Source: Mycobacterium asiaticum
GTDB lineage: Bacteria > Actinomycetota > Actinomycetes > Mycobacteriales > Mycobacteriaceae
Direction of reading: 5' to 3'
NCBI RefSeq assembly: GCF_001673315.1
Contig: NZ_LZLQ01000024.1
Coordinates: 150,800 to 214,799, forward strand
Length of the DNA: 64,000 bases
A program made the position numbers and the translations under genes. Shown piece after piece: positions 25,430-33,994 of this stretch. Within the stretch, counting starts at the first letter, position 1; each line of letters begins with the position of its first letter. The notes beneath the pieces are model-generated. The model was not told the origin of the DNA and ran no database searches. It was given only the letters and a program-made list of their open reading frames with translations.

Positions 25430-26644
25430 ATGACCCAACAATTCTGTGAGGCCGCGGTCGGCGCCGTCATCGCCGGTCACTATGACCCGCGGTGCACCGA
25501 CCTCGTCGCGGCACTGGCCGACGAACTCACCACCGGCGGTGAACTCGGCGCCGGTATCGCCGTCGACATCGACGGCGAGACGGTGGTGGACATCTGGGGC
25601 GGATACGTCGACCGCGCCAAGACCAGGCAGTGGAACTCGGACACCATCGTCAACGTCTTCTCCAGCACCAAGAACATCACCGCGCTAGGGGCGCTGCTGC
25701 TCATCGACCGGGGTGAACTCGATCCGTACGCGCCCGTCGCGAACTATTGGCCGGAGTTCGCCGCAAACGGCAAGGATGCCGTCGAGGTGCGCCATGTGTT
25801 GAGTCATACCTCGGGAGTATCGGGTTGGGAATTGCCGTTCACGATCGAGGAGGTCTACGACTGGGAGAAGTCCACCTCCAAGCTCGCTGCCCAGGCGCCG
25901 TGGTGGCAGCCCGGCACCGCGTCCGGCTATCACGCGGTGACCAGCGGCCATCTGATCGGCGAGATCGTTCGCCGGATTACCGGCCTTACACTGAAACGAT
26001 TTGTCCTTGAGTCGATTTCCGAACCCTTGAACGCAGACATCCAGATCGGCGCGCGCCCCGAGGACGACAGCCGCATCGCCGAGTTGATCCCGCCGCCGCC
26101 ATTGGACGTGCCGCTGGACGCGGTGCCCGAGGATCATCCGATGCGCAAGACGTTCGGCATGCTCGCGCCCAACGCCGAAGCCGCGCTGATCGCCCAGACA
26201 ACGGCCTGGCGGCGCGCGGATATCGGAGCGGCCAACGGTCACGGAAATGCCCGTTCTCTGATGCGAGCGCTGTCGCCGATCTCCCTCGGCGGGACCATAG
26301 CCGGTCAGCAATTCTTGCGCCGGGAAACCATCGACCTGATCTTCGACGAGCAAGCCGATGGAATCGATCTGGTGCTGGGCATGCCGGCGCGTTGGGGCAT
26401 CGGGTACGCGCTGCCCAAAGCAGAAGCGGTGCCTGACATTCCGTCGGGTCGAATCTGCTACTGGGGCGGCTGGGGCGGTTCCGTGGTCGTCATGGACCTC
26501 GATCGCCGCATGACATTCGCCTATGTGATGAACAAGATGGGGCAGGTCACTTCGGCCGGGTCGGACCGTACCCAGAAATACACCCGGTTGGTCTATCAGG
26601 CTGCTGAACGGTTTTGTCCAGCCGACTCAGCCCCGCGACCGTGA
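25430..26644 (+). CDS. Serine beta-lactamase-like hydrolase (EstB/class C fold)
   Basis: 404 residues of the beta-lactamase/D-Ala-D-Ala carboxypeptidase-like esterase family. The catalytic S-x-x-K is FSSTKNI (about residue 75) and the tyrosine motif is GYHAVTSGH (about 165); WGGWGGS replaces the KTG box. Members include lipid esterases such as LipL/LipD of mycobacteria. AGAGGAGA at 25412-25419 fixes the ATG at 25430. Its last 98 bp overlap the 3' end of the opposite-strand MFS gene. Confidence 0.87.
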   Translation: MTQQFCEAAVGAVIAGHYDPRCTDLVAALADELTTGGELGAGIAVDIDGETVVDIWGGYVDRAKTRQWNSDTIVNVFSSTKNITALGALLLIDRGELDPYAPVANYWPEFAANGKDAVEVRHVLSHTSGVSGWELPFTIEEVYDWEKSTSKLAAQAPWWQPGTASGYHAVTSGHLIGEIVRRITGLTLKRFVLESISEPLNADIQIGARPEDDSRIAELIPPPPLDVPLDAVPEDHPMRKTFGMLAPNAEAALIAQTTAWRRADIGAANGHGNARSLMRALSPISLGGTIAGQQFLRRETIDLIFDEQADGIDLVLGMPARWGIGYALPKAEAVPDIPSGRICYWGGWGGSVVVMDLDRRMTFAYVMNKMGQVTSAGSDRTQKYTRLVYQAAERFCPADSAPRP

Positions 26645-27821
26645 CAATGCCCACCAGGATCAACGCGCCCCACACCATTCCTTCGGCGTGCAAGCGGTGC
26701 GCCACGCCGAACAAAAACCCGACCACGAGGTTGCCCACCAGGATTCCCACCCCGACGATGGTGCTGTAGAACCCATAGTGGGTGGCCACCCGGTTGTTCT
26801 GCGAAAGGGTTACCACGGTTCGCATTTCGAAGGGGAACAGCACGGCAGACGCGATGGCCAGCAGGCCCGCCGAAAGCAGCAGAGCCGACACACCGGCGGC
26901 CGTTCCGAACCGCTGGCCGTTCGGTACCAAGGCGAGCGGCACATAGGACGACGCCAAGATCAGCGCGCCGACCACCAGGGCGCGGCTGGGTTCCCAGCGC
27001 TCGGCGAACCATGCGACGGTACGCAGTTGCCCAGCAATGGCGATGAGTCCGGACACCGCGAACATCGCGGCAACCAACAGTGATGGTCGCCTCGGCGCCA
27101 GGAGCGCGGCCTGCATCGGCAGCGCCAGATAGATCTGGAACGACAACACATAGGCGCCGATCATGGTCGCGGCGAAGCCGAGGAACCTGCGGTTGCCCAG
27201 CACCTTGCGCCAGTCCTGCGGGATCGAAACGCGGGCGTCCGCGGGGTCAGCTTCGCGCTGCGGCAACGTTCGCAGTTGTGCGACGGTGAGCACAGCGAAC
27301 ACCGCAGCCGCAGCCAATACGGTGACGCGAAAATCCAACGCCACCAGAGTAAGTCCCGCCAGCGGGCCCAGCAGGATTCCCGCCTGATAGAAGACGTTGA
27401 ACACCGCGAACGCCTCGAGCTTGCGGTCACCGGAATCGACTGCCACGTAGGCCCGCACTGCCGGGTTGAACAGTGCCCCGGCGAAACCCGTTGCGGCCGC
27501 CGCGATCAGCAGCGCAGGCAGGGATTGCGCGAAGCCGAGCAGAACGAACCCGCCGGTGCGCAACAGGCATCCGGTGACTATCAACGGCTTGTAACCGAAG
27601 CGGTCGGCAAGCGTACCGCCTACAAAGAACATGCCCTGCTGCGAAAAGTTGCGTATACCCAGCACGAGGCCGACCGCCCAGGCCGCCAGCCCGAGAGGGC
27701 CGGCGAGGTAGGCGGCCAGATACGGCATCAGCAGGTAGAAGCCGAAATTGATGCCGAACTGGTTCACCATCAGCACCCGGGTGGCGGGGTTGAAGCTGCG
27801 GAACTGCGCGATGAATCGCAT
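26547..27821 (-). CDS. Major facilitator superfamily transporter (Rv0849-like)
   Basis: 424 residues with about twelve hydrophobic segments and the MFS loop motif GGTLADRFGYKPLI after the second helix. The ATG overlaps the stop of cysK2 by one base (TAATG), matching the Rv0848-Rv0849 order in M. tuberculosis, where this transporter belongs to the copper-responsive lpqS-cysK2-Rv0849 operon. Substrate not known. The C-terminus runs 98 bp into the converging hydrolase gene. Confidence 0.88.
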   Translation of the reverse strand: MRFIAQFRSFNPATRVLMVNQFGINFGFYLLMPYLAAYLAGPLGLAAWAVGLVLGIRNFSQQGMFFVGGTLADRFGYKPLIVTGCLLRTGGFVLLGFAQSLPALLIAAAATGFAGALFNPAVRAYVAVDSGDRKLEAFAVFNVFYQAGILLGPLAGLTLVALDFRVTVLAAAAVFAVLTVAQLRTLPQREADPADARVSIPQDWRKVLGNRRFLGFAATMIGAYVLSFQIYLALPMQAALLAPRRPSLLVAAMFAVSGLIAIAGQLRTVAWFAERWEPSRALVVGALILASSYVPLALVPNGQRFGTAAGVSALLLSAGLLAIASAVLFPFEMRTVVTLSQNNRVATHYGFYSTIVGVGILVGNLVVGFLFGVAHRLHAEGMVWGALILVGIVTVAGLSRLDKTVQQPDRPTGCISGYGPTRPK

Positions 27822-28996
27822 TACGTCACCGCCCGCATCGGGTCGACTACGGATGTGGTGCGTGTCCAGCGGCTTGCCACCGCGTCCGCCGCAGCAGCTA
27901 TTTCGTCGGGTCTGGTGGCTGGTCGCCCGCCCAGCAAACCGTTTGCGGCGCAATACTCGTCGTTGTAGATGGTGTCGAAATACCGCTGCGGGCCATCGGG
28001 GAAGACTGCCGCGATCGTGGTGTCGGGCGACAGCGTGCGCGCTGCCCAGCCTGCGACCAATGCGACAGCCCCGACGCTCCACCCGCCGCCGGCGTAGTGG
28101 GTGGCCGCCATGCTGCGTGCCGCCCAGACCGCCTCGGCCGGAGCGACCCAGTGCACTTCGTTGAACGCACCGTAGTCGACGTTGCCGGGATAGATGCTCG
28201 AGCCGAGCCCGCGCATCAGGCGTTTGGCTGCGGGTTGTCCGAAGATGGTGGACCCGATGGTGTCGACGCCGATCAACCGCAAATTCGGATTGAACTCCCG
28301 CAATACTCGCGCGACCCCCGCCGAATGTCCGCCGGTGCCCACCGAGCAAACCAGGACGTCTACGCGCCCGAGTTGGGCAGCCAATTCCAGAGCCATTGTT
28401 CGGTACGCATCCACATTGTCGGGATTGCTGTACTGGTCGGGGTTCCACGCACCGGGTTCAGCGGCCAGCAGTTCGTCCACCCGATCTTTGCGCGCCTGTT
28501 GCCAGCCGCCCACCGGGTGGGGCACGGTCACCATGTCGACCCGGGCACCATAGGCGGTCAACATGCGCGCGATGATCGGTTCCAGACCCGGGTCGGTAAC
28601 GAGCGTGACGGGGTGCTGGTGCACGTTGCCGGCTAGAGCGAGTCCCAATCCCAGTGTCCCGCTGGTGGACTCGATGATCGCTGCACCCGGCTGCAGGTCG
28701 CCGCGAGCGCGGGCACGCTCGACCATGTGCAACGCAGGGCGATCCTTCATACCGCCTGGGTTGAATCCCTCCAGCTTGGCCCAGAACCCACGATCAGCGG
28801 TTCGGACCGGGCTGGTGTCGCCGGACACCCAGAGCACCGGGGTGTTGCCAACCATGTTGTCCGGCCGATGATTTCGGCCCGGCACTGGGTGGTAGCCCGC
28901 GGGGACCTGACGGTAGCGATCTCGGATCGCTCGCAGTGAGGTGTGGTGGGAGCGGGTGGGAACTCGCAGATTGTCAATGGTCATTGTCCGGTTCAC
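27821..28996 (-). CDS. cysK2: PLP-dependent S-sulfocysteine synthase-like protein CysK2
   Basis: 391 residues of the cysteine synthase/beta-family PLP fold: the lysine that holds PLP is in [11 protein letters not shown], the phosphate loop is [11 protein letters not shown] and GTGGHSAG, all as in Rv0848. M. tuberculosis CysK2 makes S-sulfocysteine from O-phosphoserine and thiosulfate. The N-terminal 60 residues before VGNTPVLW are longer than in CysK. It is the middle gene of the lpqS-cysK2-MFS set, and its position in a copper regulon suggests a thiol role under copper stress. GTG at 28996; an in-frame ATG four codons later is also possible. Confidence 0.88.
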   Translation of the reverse strand: MNRTMTIDNLRVPTRSHHTSLRAIRDRYRQVPAGYHPVPGRNHRPDNMVGNTPVLWVSGDTSPVRTADRGFWAKLEGFNPGGMKDRPALHMVERARARGDLQPGAAIIESTSGTLGLGLALAGNVHQHPVTLVTDPGLEPIIARMLTAYGARVDMVTVPHPVGGWQQARKDRVDELLAAEPGAWNPDQYSNPDNVDAYRTMALELAAQLGRVDVLVCSVGTGGHSAGVARVLREFNPNLRLIGVDTIGSTIFGQPAAKRLMRGLGSSIYPGNVDYGAFNEVHWVAPAEAVWAARSMAATHYAGGGWSVGAVALVAGWAARTLSPDTTIAAVFPDGPQRYFDTIYNDEYCAANGLLGGRPATRPDEIAAAADAVASRWTRTTSVVDPMRAVT

Positions 28997-29104
28997 TTTC
29001 GTCGCTTCTCCATCGGCGCTAGCGATCTCGCCAGCTTGAGAGATGAGGTTTGGGTCAGCGGTCTCCGGCCGTGGCGGCGTGGCTCACGGCTTGGCGCTGA
29101 CCGA

Positions 29105-29479
29105 TCAGCGACGGGCCAGGCAGTAGCGGATCAGGAGGTCTTGACCGGACGGCGGCTTTCCCGACGACCCCGGTGGGCCACGTCCGGCCTGGTGATACGG
29201 ATAAGCGGGCATGGCGGCGATGGTCGAGACCGCGGCCGCCGGGATAGCTGCGAAAGTTGTTGTATCCGCCAGTGCTGGCGGGACACCCGCAATATCGGGC
29301 GGGCACCCAACATGGTGCATGTCGACCATCGACGCAAAGCTCGTCGGGGCCGCCGCCAGCGCACTAGTGGACTGGCGGTTTACCTGGGGCAACCAGCAGT
29401 GGGCCACCAGCGCGGTCACCGACCATGCCGCGACGACGACAACTATCGCCAATCGCATACCGTGGCGCCGCCGGTTCAT
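29105..29479 (-). CDS. lpqS: LpqS-like copper-regulated lipoprotein
   Basis: 124 residues: short basic start, a hydrophobic stretch (LAIVVVVAAWSVTALVAH) and a cysteine in AHCWLPQ that corresponds to the lipidation cysteine of M. tuberculosis LpqS, though His at -1 is unusual for a lipobox. The C-terminal GQDLLIRYCLARR is almost the same as in LpqS. It contains MVDMHHVGC, a possible metal-binding patch. The start is 10 bp from the RicR-type palindrome, so translation begins very near the transcription start. First gene of the lpqS-cysK2-MFS operon, divergent from mmcO. Function in copper handling is inferred from the regulon. Confidence 0.82.
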   Translation of the reverse strand: MNRRRHGMRLAIVVVVAAWSVTALVAHCWLPQVNRQSTSALAAAPTSFASMVDMHHVGCPPDIAGVPPALADTTTFAAIPAAAVSTIAAMPAYPYHQAGRGPPGSSGKPPSGQDLLIRYCLARR

Positions 29480-29488
29480 GTCGGCACT

Positions 29489-29509
29489 GTATACCCCCCA
29501 TGGGTATAC
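29489..29509. promoter_or_regulatory. RicR-type copper operator
   Basis: GTATACCC, five bases, GGGTATAC: a perfect 8-5-8 palindrome matching the RicR box of M. tuberculosis. RicR releases it when Cu(I) binds, turning on lpqS, mmcO and others. Placed between divergent lpqS and mmcO. Confidence 0.88.
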
Positions 29510-29630
29510 TGTAAAGCGGCCACGGGCCAACGCCTGTCGGCCGCACGGGTTGCGATATGGCCACGCGCTGAGCAGGGTAGAAGACGTTCGGAATCGACCG
29601 CGGCGAATCGACACAGACGAGGAGCAGTCC

Positions 29631-31256
29631 ATGCCGGTCCCGCTGACCAGCGGTTACCCCGCAGACAGCGTTCGCTTCAACAGACGTGACTTCCTCGCCG
29701 CCGGTGCTGCCGCTGGCGGTTTGGCACTAAGCGCCTGCGGTCGGCCAAAGGGACCGGTGTCGCCCAGGGCCGCCGCGATCGCTGCGGTGGAGGCCACTCG
29801 CCCGCGCAGTGGCAGGACCGTGACGACCAGCCTTACGCCGCAACCCGCGCGCATCGACATCGGTGGCCGGATCGTCGATACGCTGGCCTACGGTGACGCC
29901 ATCCCGGGCCCCCTGATCCGGGCGACCGTCGGCGATGAAATCGTCGTCTCAGTCACAAATAAACTCGATCATCCGACCTCGGTCCACTGGCACGGTATTG
30001 CACTGCGCAACGATATGGACGGCGCCGAACCCGCCACCCCCAACATCCCCGCCGGTCAGCACTTCACCTACCGGTTCTCCGTGCCGAATTCCGGTACTTA
30101 CTGGGCTCATCCGCACACCGGACTCGACGCAGACAAAGGCCTCTACTTGCCGTTCATCATCGACGACCCGACCGAGATCGGTCGTTACGACGCGGAATGG
30201 ATTGTCATTCTTGACGATTGGACCGACGGCGTGGGCAAGTCACCGCAGCAGCTCTACGACGCGCTCACCGCGCCCAACAAGCCGCCCAGGCAACCACCAC
30301 CGCCCCCGCCGACCACGAGCACGAGCACGAGCGCCACGACTTCCAGTGCGCCCGCGATGACCTCGACTTCGGCCAGGCCGACGGACGGGATGCCCGGGAT
30401 GCCTGAGATGCCCGGGATGCCGGGAATGGGTGGTGTTGGCACCAGCGACCTGCTTGGGGGCGACGCCGGCGACATCGCCTACCCCTACTACCTGATCAAC
30501 GGGCGAATCCCTCAGGCCGCCACCACATTCAGAGCCAAGCCCGGTCAGCGAGTACGGATCCGAATCATCAATGTGGCCTCCGATACCGCGTTCCGCATCG
30601 CCCTGGCGGGACACACGATGACGGTCACCCATACCGACGGTTATGCCGTGGTGCCTACTCGGGTCGACGCCCTGCTGATCGGGATGGCCGAACGCTACGA
30701 CGTCCTCATCACCGCGGCGGATGGTGTGTTCCCGTTGGTCGCAGCCGCCGAAGGCAAGGACGCACTGGCCCGTGCATTGCTGGTCACCGGTGCGGGCAGT
30801 CCGCCCGACCCGCAGTTCAGGCCAGGCGAACTGAACAAACGTGTCGGAGTGATCGACATGTTCACCGCGGTGACCTCGGCCAATCTGGGTCGTCCCGCAC
30901 CCAATCTCGATCTGCCGGTGGTGCTCGGCGGCACGATGGCGAAGTACGACTGGACGATCAATGGCGAGCCGTACAGCAGGACCAAACCGTTGCATGTGCG
31001 GAAAGGCCAGCACCCGACTCTGACCTTCGACAACACCACCATGATGTGGCATCCCATCCACCTACACGGGCACACCTTTCAGGTCATCAACACCGATGGC
31101 ACCTTGGGCGCACGCAAAGACACTGTGATCGTGCTGCCCAAGCGCAAGCTGCGCGCGGTGTTGATTGCCGATAATCCGGGGACGTGGGTCATGCACTGCC
31201 ACAACACCTACCACCAGGAGGCGGGCATGATGACTCGGCTGGACTATGTGTACTGA
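29631..31256 (+). CDS. mmcO: Multicopper oxidase MmcO, Tat-exported lipoprotein
   Basis: 541 residues, oxidising Cu(I) outside the membrane. Export signal: twin-arginine NRRDFLAAG followed by lipobox LSAC (about residues 17-36). All copper ligands are visible: HWHG, HPH (YWAHPHTG), HPIHLHGHTF and MHCHNTYHQEAGM for the type 1, 2 and 3 centres. Between the second and third cupredoxin parts (about residues 215-270) is an insertion: a proline run, then Thr/Ser-rich repeats, then methionine-rich PGMPEMPGMPGMGG, likely a flexible copper-binding loop. GAGGAG six bases before ATG 29631 sets the start. Homologue of Rv0846c; the order and operator match. Confidence 0.93.
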   Translation: MPVPLTSGYPADSVRFNRRDFLAAGAAAGGLALSACGRPKGPVSPRAAAIAAVEATRPRSGRTVTTSLTPQPARIDIGGRIVDTLAYGDAIPGPLIRATVGDEIVVSVTNKLDHPTSVHWHGIALRNDMDGAEPATPNIPAGQHFTYRFSVPNSGTYWAHPHTGLDADKGLYLPFIIDDPTEIGRYDAEWIVILDDWTDGVGKSPQQLYDALTAPNKPPRQPPPPPPTTSTSTSATTSSAPAMTSTSARPTDGMPGMPEMPGMPGMGGVGTSDLLGGDAGDIAYPYYLINGRIPQAATTFRAKPGQRVRIRIINVASDTAFRIALAGHTMTVTHTDGYAVVPTRVDALLIGMAERYDVLITAADGVFPLVAAAEGKDALARALLVTGAGSPPDPQFRPGELNKRVGVIDMFTAVTSANLGRPAPNLDLPVVLGGTMAKYDWTINGEPYSRTKPLHVRKGQHPTLTFDNTTMMWHPIHLHGHTFQVINTDGTLGARKDTVIVLPKRKLRAVLIADNPGTWVMHCHNTYHQEAGMMTRLDYVY

Positions 31257-31273
31257 GGGCACCTCGGCCGATG

Positions 31274-31332
31274 TCGAAACTGAAGATTTGCAGGTGCCCA
31301 CTCGGACTTCTTCTGCAGATTTTCAGTCTCGA
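31274..31332. terminator. Long hairpin between mmcO and alpha/beta hydrolase
   Basis: Two 20-nt arms (31274-31293 and 31313-31332) pair over their full length with one mismatch and two G-U pairs, separated by a 19-nt loop. It stands between converging stops at 31256 and 31350, so it can end transcripts from both sides. No long T run follows on either strand. Confidence 0.6.
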
Positions 31333-31349
31333 TGACTCGCGGCCACCCG

Positions 31350-32171
31350 CTAGCCGGCGAAGAACTCCAACAGTATTTCGTTGACGCGGGTGGCTTGTTC
31401 GATCTGCGGACAGTGGCCGGCACCGGGAACCACCACCGAGCGGGCACCGTCGATCTGGTCGGCAATCTGCGCGGCCCAGCCCGGAGGAAGAAGCTTGTCG
31501 CTGCCGCCCTCGACAACCAGCGTCGGCAGACCGATCCGATGATAGGGCCGCGCGCTCGACGCCAGCGCAGGCGTCGCGGCGTTGGGGCGCCGAAACCTGG
31601 CCGCCGCGACCGCTTCCCACGCTCCCGGCGCGGTGCTGGACTCGTAGCGGCGCCACACATAGTCCTCGTCCGCGGGATATTTGGCGTCGTAGAACAACGC
31701 TTCGACGATCTTGCGCATTGCCGGCAAGGTGGCGTCGTATTGCTGCAGCGCGTCGAAATGGTGGTTCTGTTGGATTTCTCCGCCCCCGCAGATGATCGCC
31801 ATGCTGCGCACCGGCAATAGCGGCGCATCCGACGTGGTGTCGGTAAGCAGATTGATCGCGCCCATGGAATTACCCGCGAAGTGTGCCGACTCGACACCGA
31901 GCAGCGCGCAGAATCGCGCCACATGCCGGATGCGCATGGCCCTGCTGTTGACGAAGTCGACGACCTTCGCCGAACGCCCGAACCCGAGTTGGTCCGGGGC
32001 CAGCACCCGGTAATGCGCTGCGAGTGCGGGTATGGTGCGCTCCCAACCTAATTCAGCACTGGCGCCGAACTCGCCGCCGTGCAGCAACACCACCGGCTCG
32101 CCGTCCCCGGCCTCGAGGTAACCGGTGGTGAGGCCGTCGACCTCGATGGTTCTGTGTTGTATCTCCATCAT
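31350..32171 (-). CDS. Alpha/beta hydrolase, MhpC/BphD-like
   Basis: 273 residues; nucleophile serine in GNSMG, oxyanion region LLHGGEFGAS, Asp in SARPYHR.., and His in PGAGHCPQ, the triad of meta-cleavage-product hydrolases. Last gene of the eight-gene mhp operon. It starts at ATGATG overlapping the cyclase stop. A second C-C hydrolase beside mhpC suggests a second ring-fission product or an ester intermediate. Alternative: haloperoxidase-like hydrolase. Confidence 0.85.
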   Translation of the reverse strand: MMEIQHRTIEVDGLTTGYLEAGDGEPVVLLHGGEFGASAELGWERTIPALAAHYRVLAPDQLGFGRSAKVVDFVNSRAMRIRHVARFCALLGVESAHFAGNSMGAINLLTDTTSDAPLLPVRSMAIICGGGEIQQNHHFDALQQYDATLPAMRKIVEALFYDAKYPADEDYVWRRYESSTAPGAWEAVAAARFRRPNAATPALASSARPYHRIGLPTLVVEGGSDKLLPPGWAAQIADQIDGARSVVVPGAGHCPQIEQATRVNEILLEFFAG

Positions 32172-33157
32172 TTGATCGCGATCGGATTGACCGGCGAGCC
32201 CACTGCTCCCGTGAACCGCAAAGGCGGTGCAATCAACTGGAATTCGTAGACGCCGTCGGCGGCACAGTCCGCTGCCAGCGCGGTCAGGTCCCAGTATTCG
32301 CCCAGCATCATCCCCATGTCACGCAGGCAGAGCAGGTGGAACGGCAGGAACAAGCCTTCGACGCCGGAGACCGGATCCTCCACCTGCAGGTTGTCAGCCG
32401 CCACGGCGGCGATGTCGTGGTCGTGCAGCCACTGGGCGCAACGCCAATCCAGCCCGGAATACGGCTCCATTTTGTCACCGGTCAGGAGAAACCTGGTCCA
32501 CCAACCGGTTCGGATCAGCACGATGTCTCCGCGTTCGATCGTCACCTGCTGAGCGCGAACGACGTCGTCCAATTCCTCTGGAGTGATGGGGTTCCCGTGC
32601 TCAAGGAACACCTCGGCGCCACGGTGTCGGACCAGATCGAGTAGCACGCCGCGGGAGGTGATGCCTTTGACGTCGACCTTGTCGATGCCGCAGTGGAAGG
32701 CACCCAGGCTGGTCACCGAATCCGCCGGGAAGCCGTTGTAGAGCTGGTCCTCGTAATACACGTGGGACAACGCATCCCATTGCGTGGCGGCTTGCAGCGG
32801 CATGATGATCATGTCGTCGTTGAACCGAAACGGGTTGTCGGCGAGGTAACTGCTCAACTGGACCGCCGTCGGATTTTTCTCCCACCCTGGCCCGTACTGC
32901 AGCAGCGAGCTCGCGTCACCCCCATCTACGGTCATCACGTGTACGGGGTTTTGCCGAAAGCCGAACGCGCCCTGGGGCCCCGACGATCCGAAGTCCACTC
33001 CGAGGGGGAAGACCTTGCCGTGCCGCACCAAGCTGGCCGCCTGTCGGACCTTTTCGGCGGTGATGAAATTCAGGGTGCCGAGCTCGTCGTCATCTCCCCA
33101 CCGCCCCCAGTTGCTGAGATCTTTTGCGACCCGACGAAAGTCGGCCATCGTTGCCAT
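32168..33157 (-). CDS. Cyclase family (PF04199-type) metal-dependent hydrolase
   Basis: 329 residues of the putative cyclase/kynurenine formamidase family, including WGRWGDDDELGTLNFIT at the start and QWDALSHVYYEDQLYNG in the metal-binding region. The usual HxGTHxDxPxH is here QAATQWDALSH, a known variant in the actinobacterial subgroup. Some members hydrolyse lactones, amides or cyclic acyls. One-base overlap with the SDR and a 4-bp overlap with the hydrolase keep it inside the operon. Probable role: opening a lactone or cyclic product after ring cleavage. Confidence 0.8.
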   Translation of the reverse strand: MATMADFRRVAKDLSNWGRWGDDDELGTLNFITAEKVRQAASLVRHGKVFPLGVDFGSSGPQGAFGFRQNPVHVMTVDGGDASSLLQYGPGWEKNPTAVQLSSYLADNPFRFNDDMIIMPLQAATQWDALSHVYYEDQLYNGFPADSVTSLGAFHCGIDKVDVKGITSRGVLLDLVRHRGAEVFLEHGNPITPEELDDVVRAQQVTIERGDIVLIRTGWWTRFLLTGDKMEPYSGLDWRCAQWLHDHDIAAVAADNLQVEDPVSGVEGLFLPFHLLCLRDMGMMLGEYWDLTALAADCAADGVYEFQLIAPPLRFTGAVGSPVNPIAIK

Positions 33158-33966
33158 CAGGTCTCCTCGAGCTCACGGGCGATCGCGGCCCCCACGTTCC
33201 CGCCGTCCACCCACACGACTTGGCCCGAAATGTAGCTGGCCGCAGCACTGTTCAGGAACAGCAGCACCGCGGCCTGTTCGGCCGGATCGGAGACCCTGCC
33301 CAACGGCTTGGGGATGTCGTCGAGGAATGCCGGGCCGTACGCAGTCCGCAGCTGGTCCAGGATCGGGGTTTCGGTGACCCCGGGGCCCGTGCAGTTGATC
33401 CGAATCCCTCGCGCACCCAAATCGGTAGCGCTGCGCATGGTGTAGAGAATGACGGCTTCCTTGGATAATTGGTAGCCCGCGCCCAGCGTGTCCGGGTGGC
33501 ACTTTGCCCAGACGATGCCTTCCTGCATCGTGGCGGTGCGCAACAGCGGAGCGACCTGCGTCAGGTGCTCGCGGTATGCCGCGGCTGCCAGTGACGAGAC
33601 ACTCACGATCGAAGACCCTGCCGTCATGGTGGGAATCAGCGCTTCGGTGAGATGGCGCAGGCCCAGAAAGTTGATGGTGACGACCAGGAGCGGGTCACCG
33701 ACTCCCGACGACACACCGGCGACGTTGAACAACGCGTCGACGGGTCCGCCGATGGCGGCGACAGCCTGGTCGATCGACGCCGGATCGGCCAGGTCGACTG
33801 GGTGGAAAGCGTTGACCTCGAGCGCGGGCCGGCGTTTGTCGAGCCCCACCACCTCGGCACCGAGTTCGGTGAGCTGGCGTACCAGGTGCGCACCGATGCC
33901 CGAAGCACATCCGGTCACCACGACACGACGACCGTCGTAGCGCCACAGCTCGTCGTATCCGGTCAA
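33157..33966 (-). CDS. Short-chain dehydrogenase/reductase, coniferyl-alcohol/3-alpha-HSD-like
   Basis: 269 residues with TGCASGIGAH, the short segment FHPVDLADPASI replacing the longer central region, and YQLSKEA catalytic pair, as in the 3-alpha-hydroxysteroid/coniferyl alcohol dehydrogenase group. TTG start at 33966 is supported by AGGAG five bases before. It ends one base into the cyclase. In this operon a ring alcohol is the likely substrate. Confidence 0.85.
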   Translation of the reverse strand: MTGYDELWRYDGRRVVVTGCASGIGAHLVRQLTELGAEVVGLDKRRPALEVNAFHPVDLADPASIDQAVAAIGGPVDALFNVAGVSSGVGDPLLVVTINFLGLRHLTEALIPTMTAGSSIVSVSSLAAAAYREHLTQVAPLLRTATMQEGIVWAKCHPDTLGAGYQLSKEAVILYTMRSATDLGARGIRINCTGPGVTETPILDQLRTAYGPAFLDDIPKPLGRVSDPAEQAAVLLFLNSAAASYISGQVVWVDGGNVGAAIARELEET

Positions 33967-33994
33967 CCGCTCTCCTGCGCAAGCCGATTGTTCG

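Noticed and set aside
27822..28448. N-terminal extension of the MFS transporter
   Set aside because: It is the cysK2 sequence in another frame; start placed at the TAATG overlap.
29211..29630. 140-residue extension of MmcO
   Set aside because: It crosses the RicR box and lpqS; the Tat signal follows ATG 29631.
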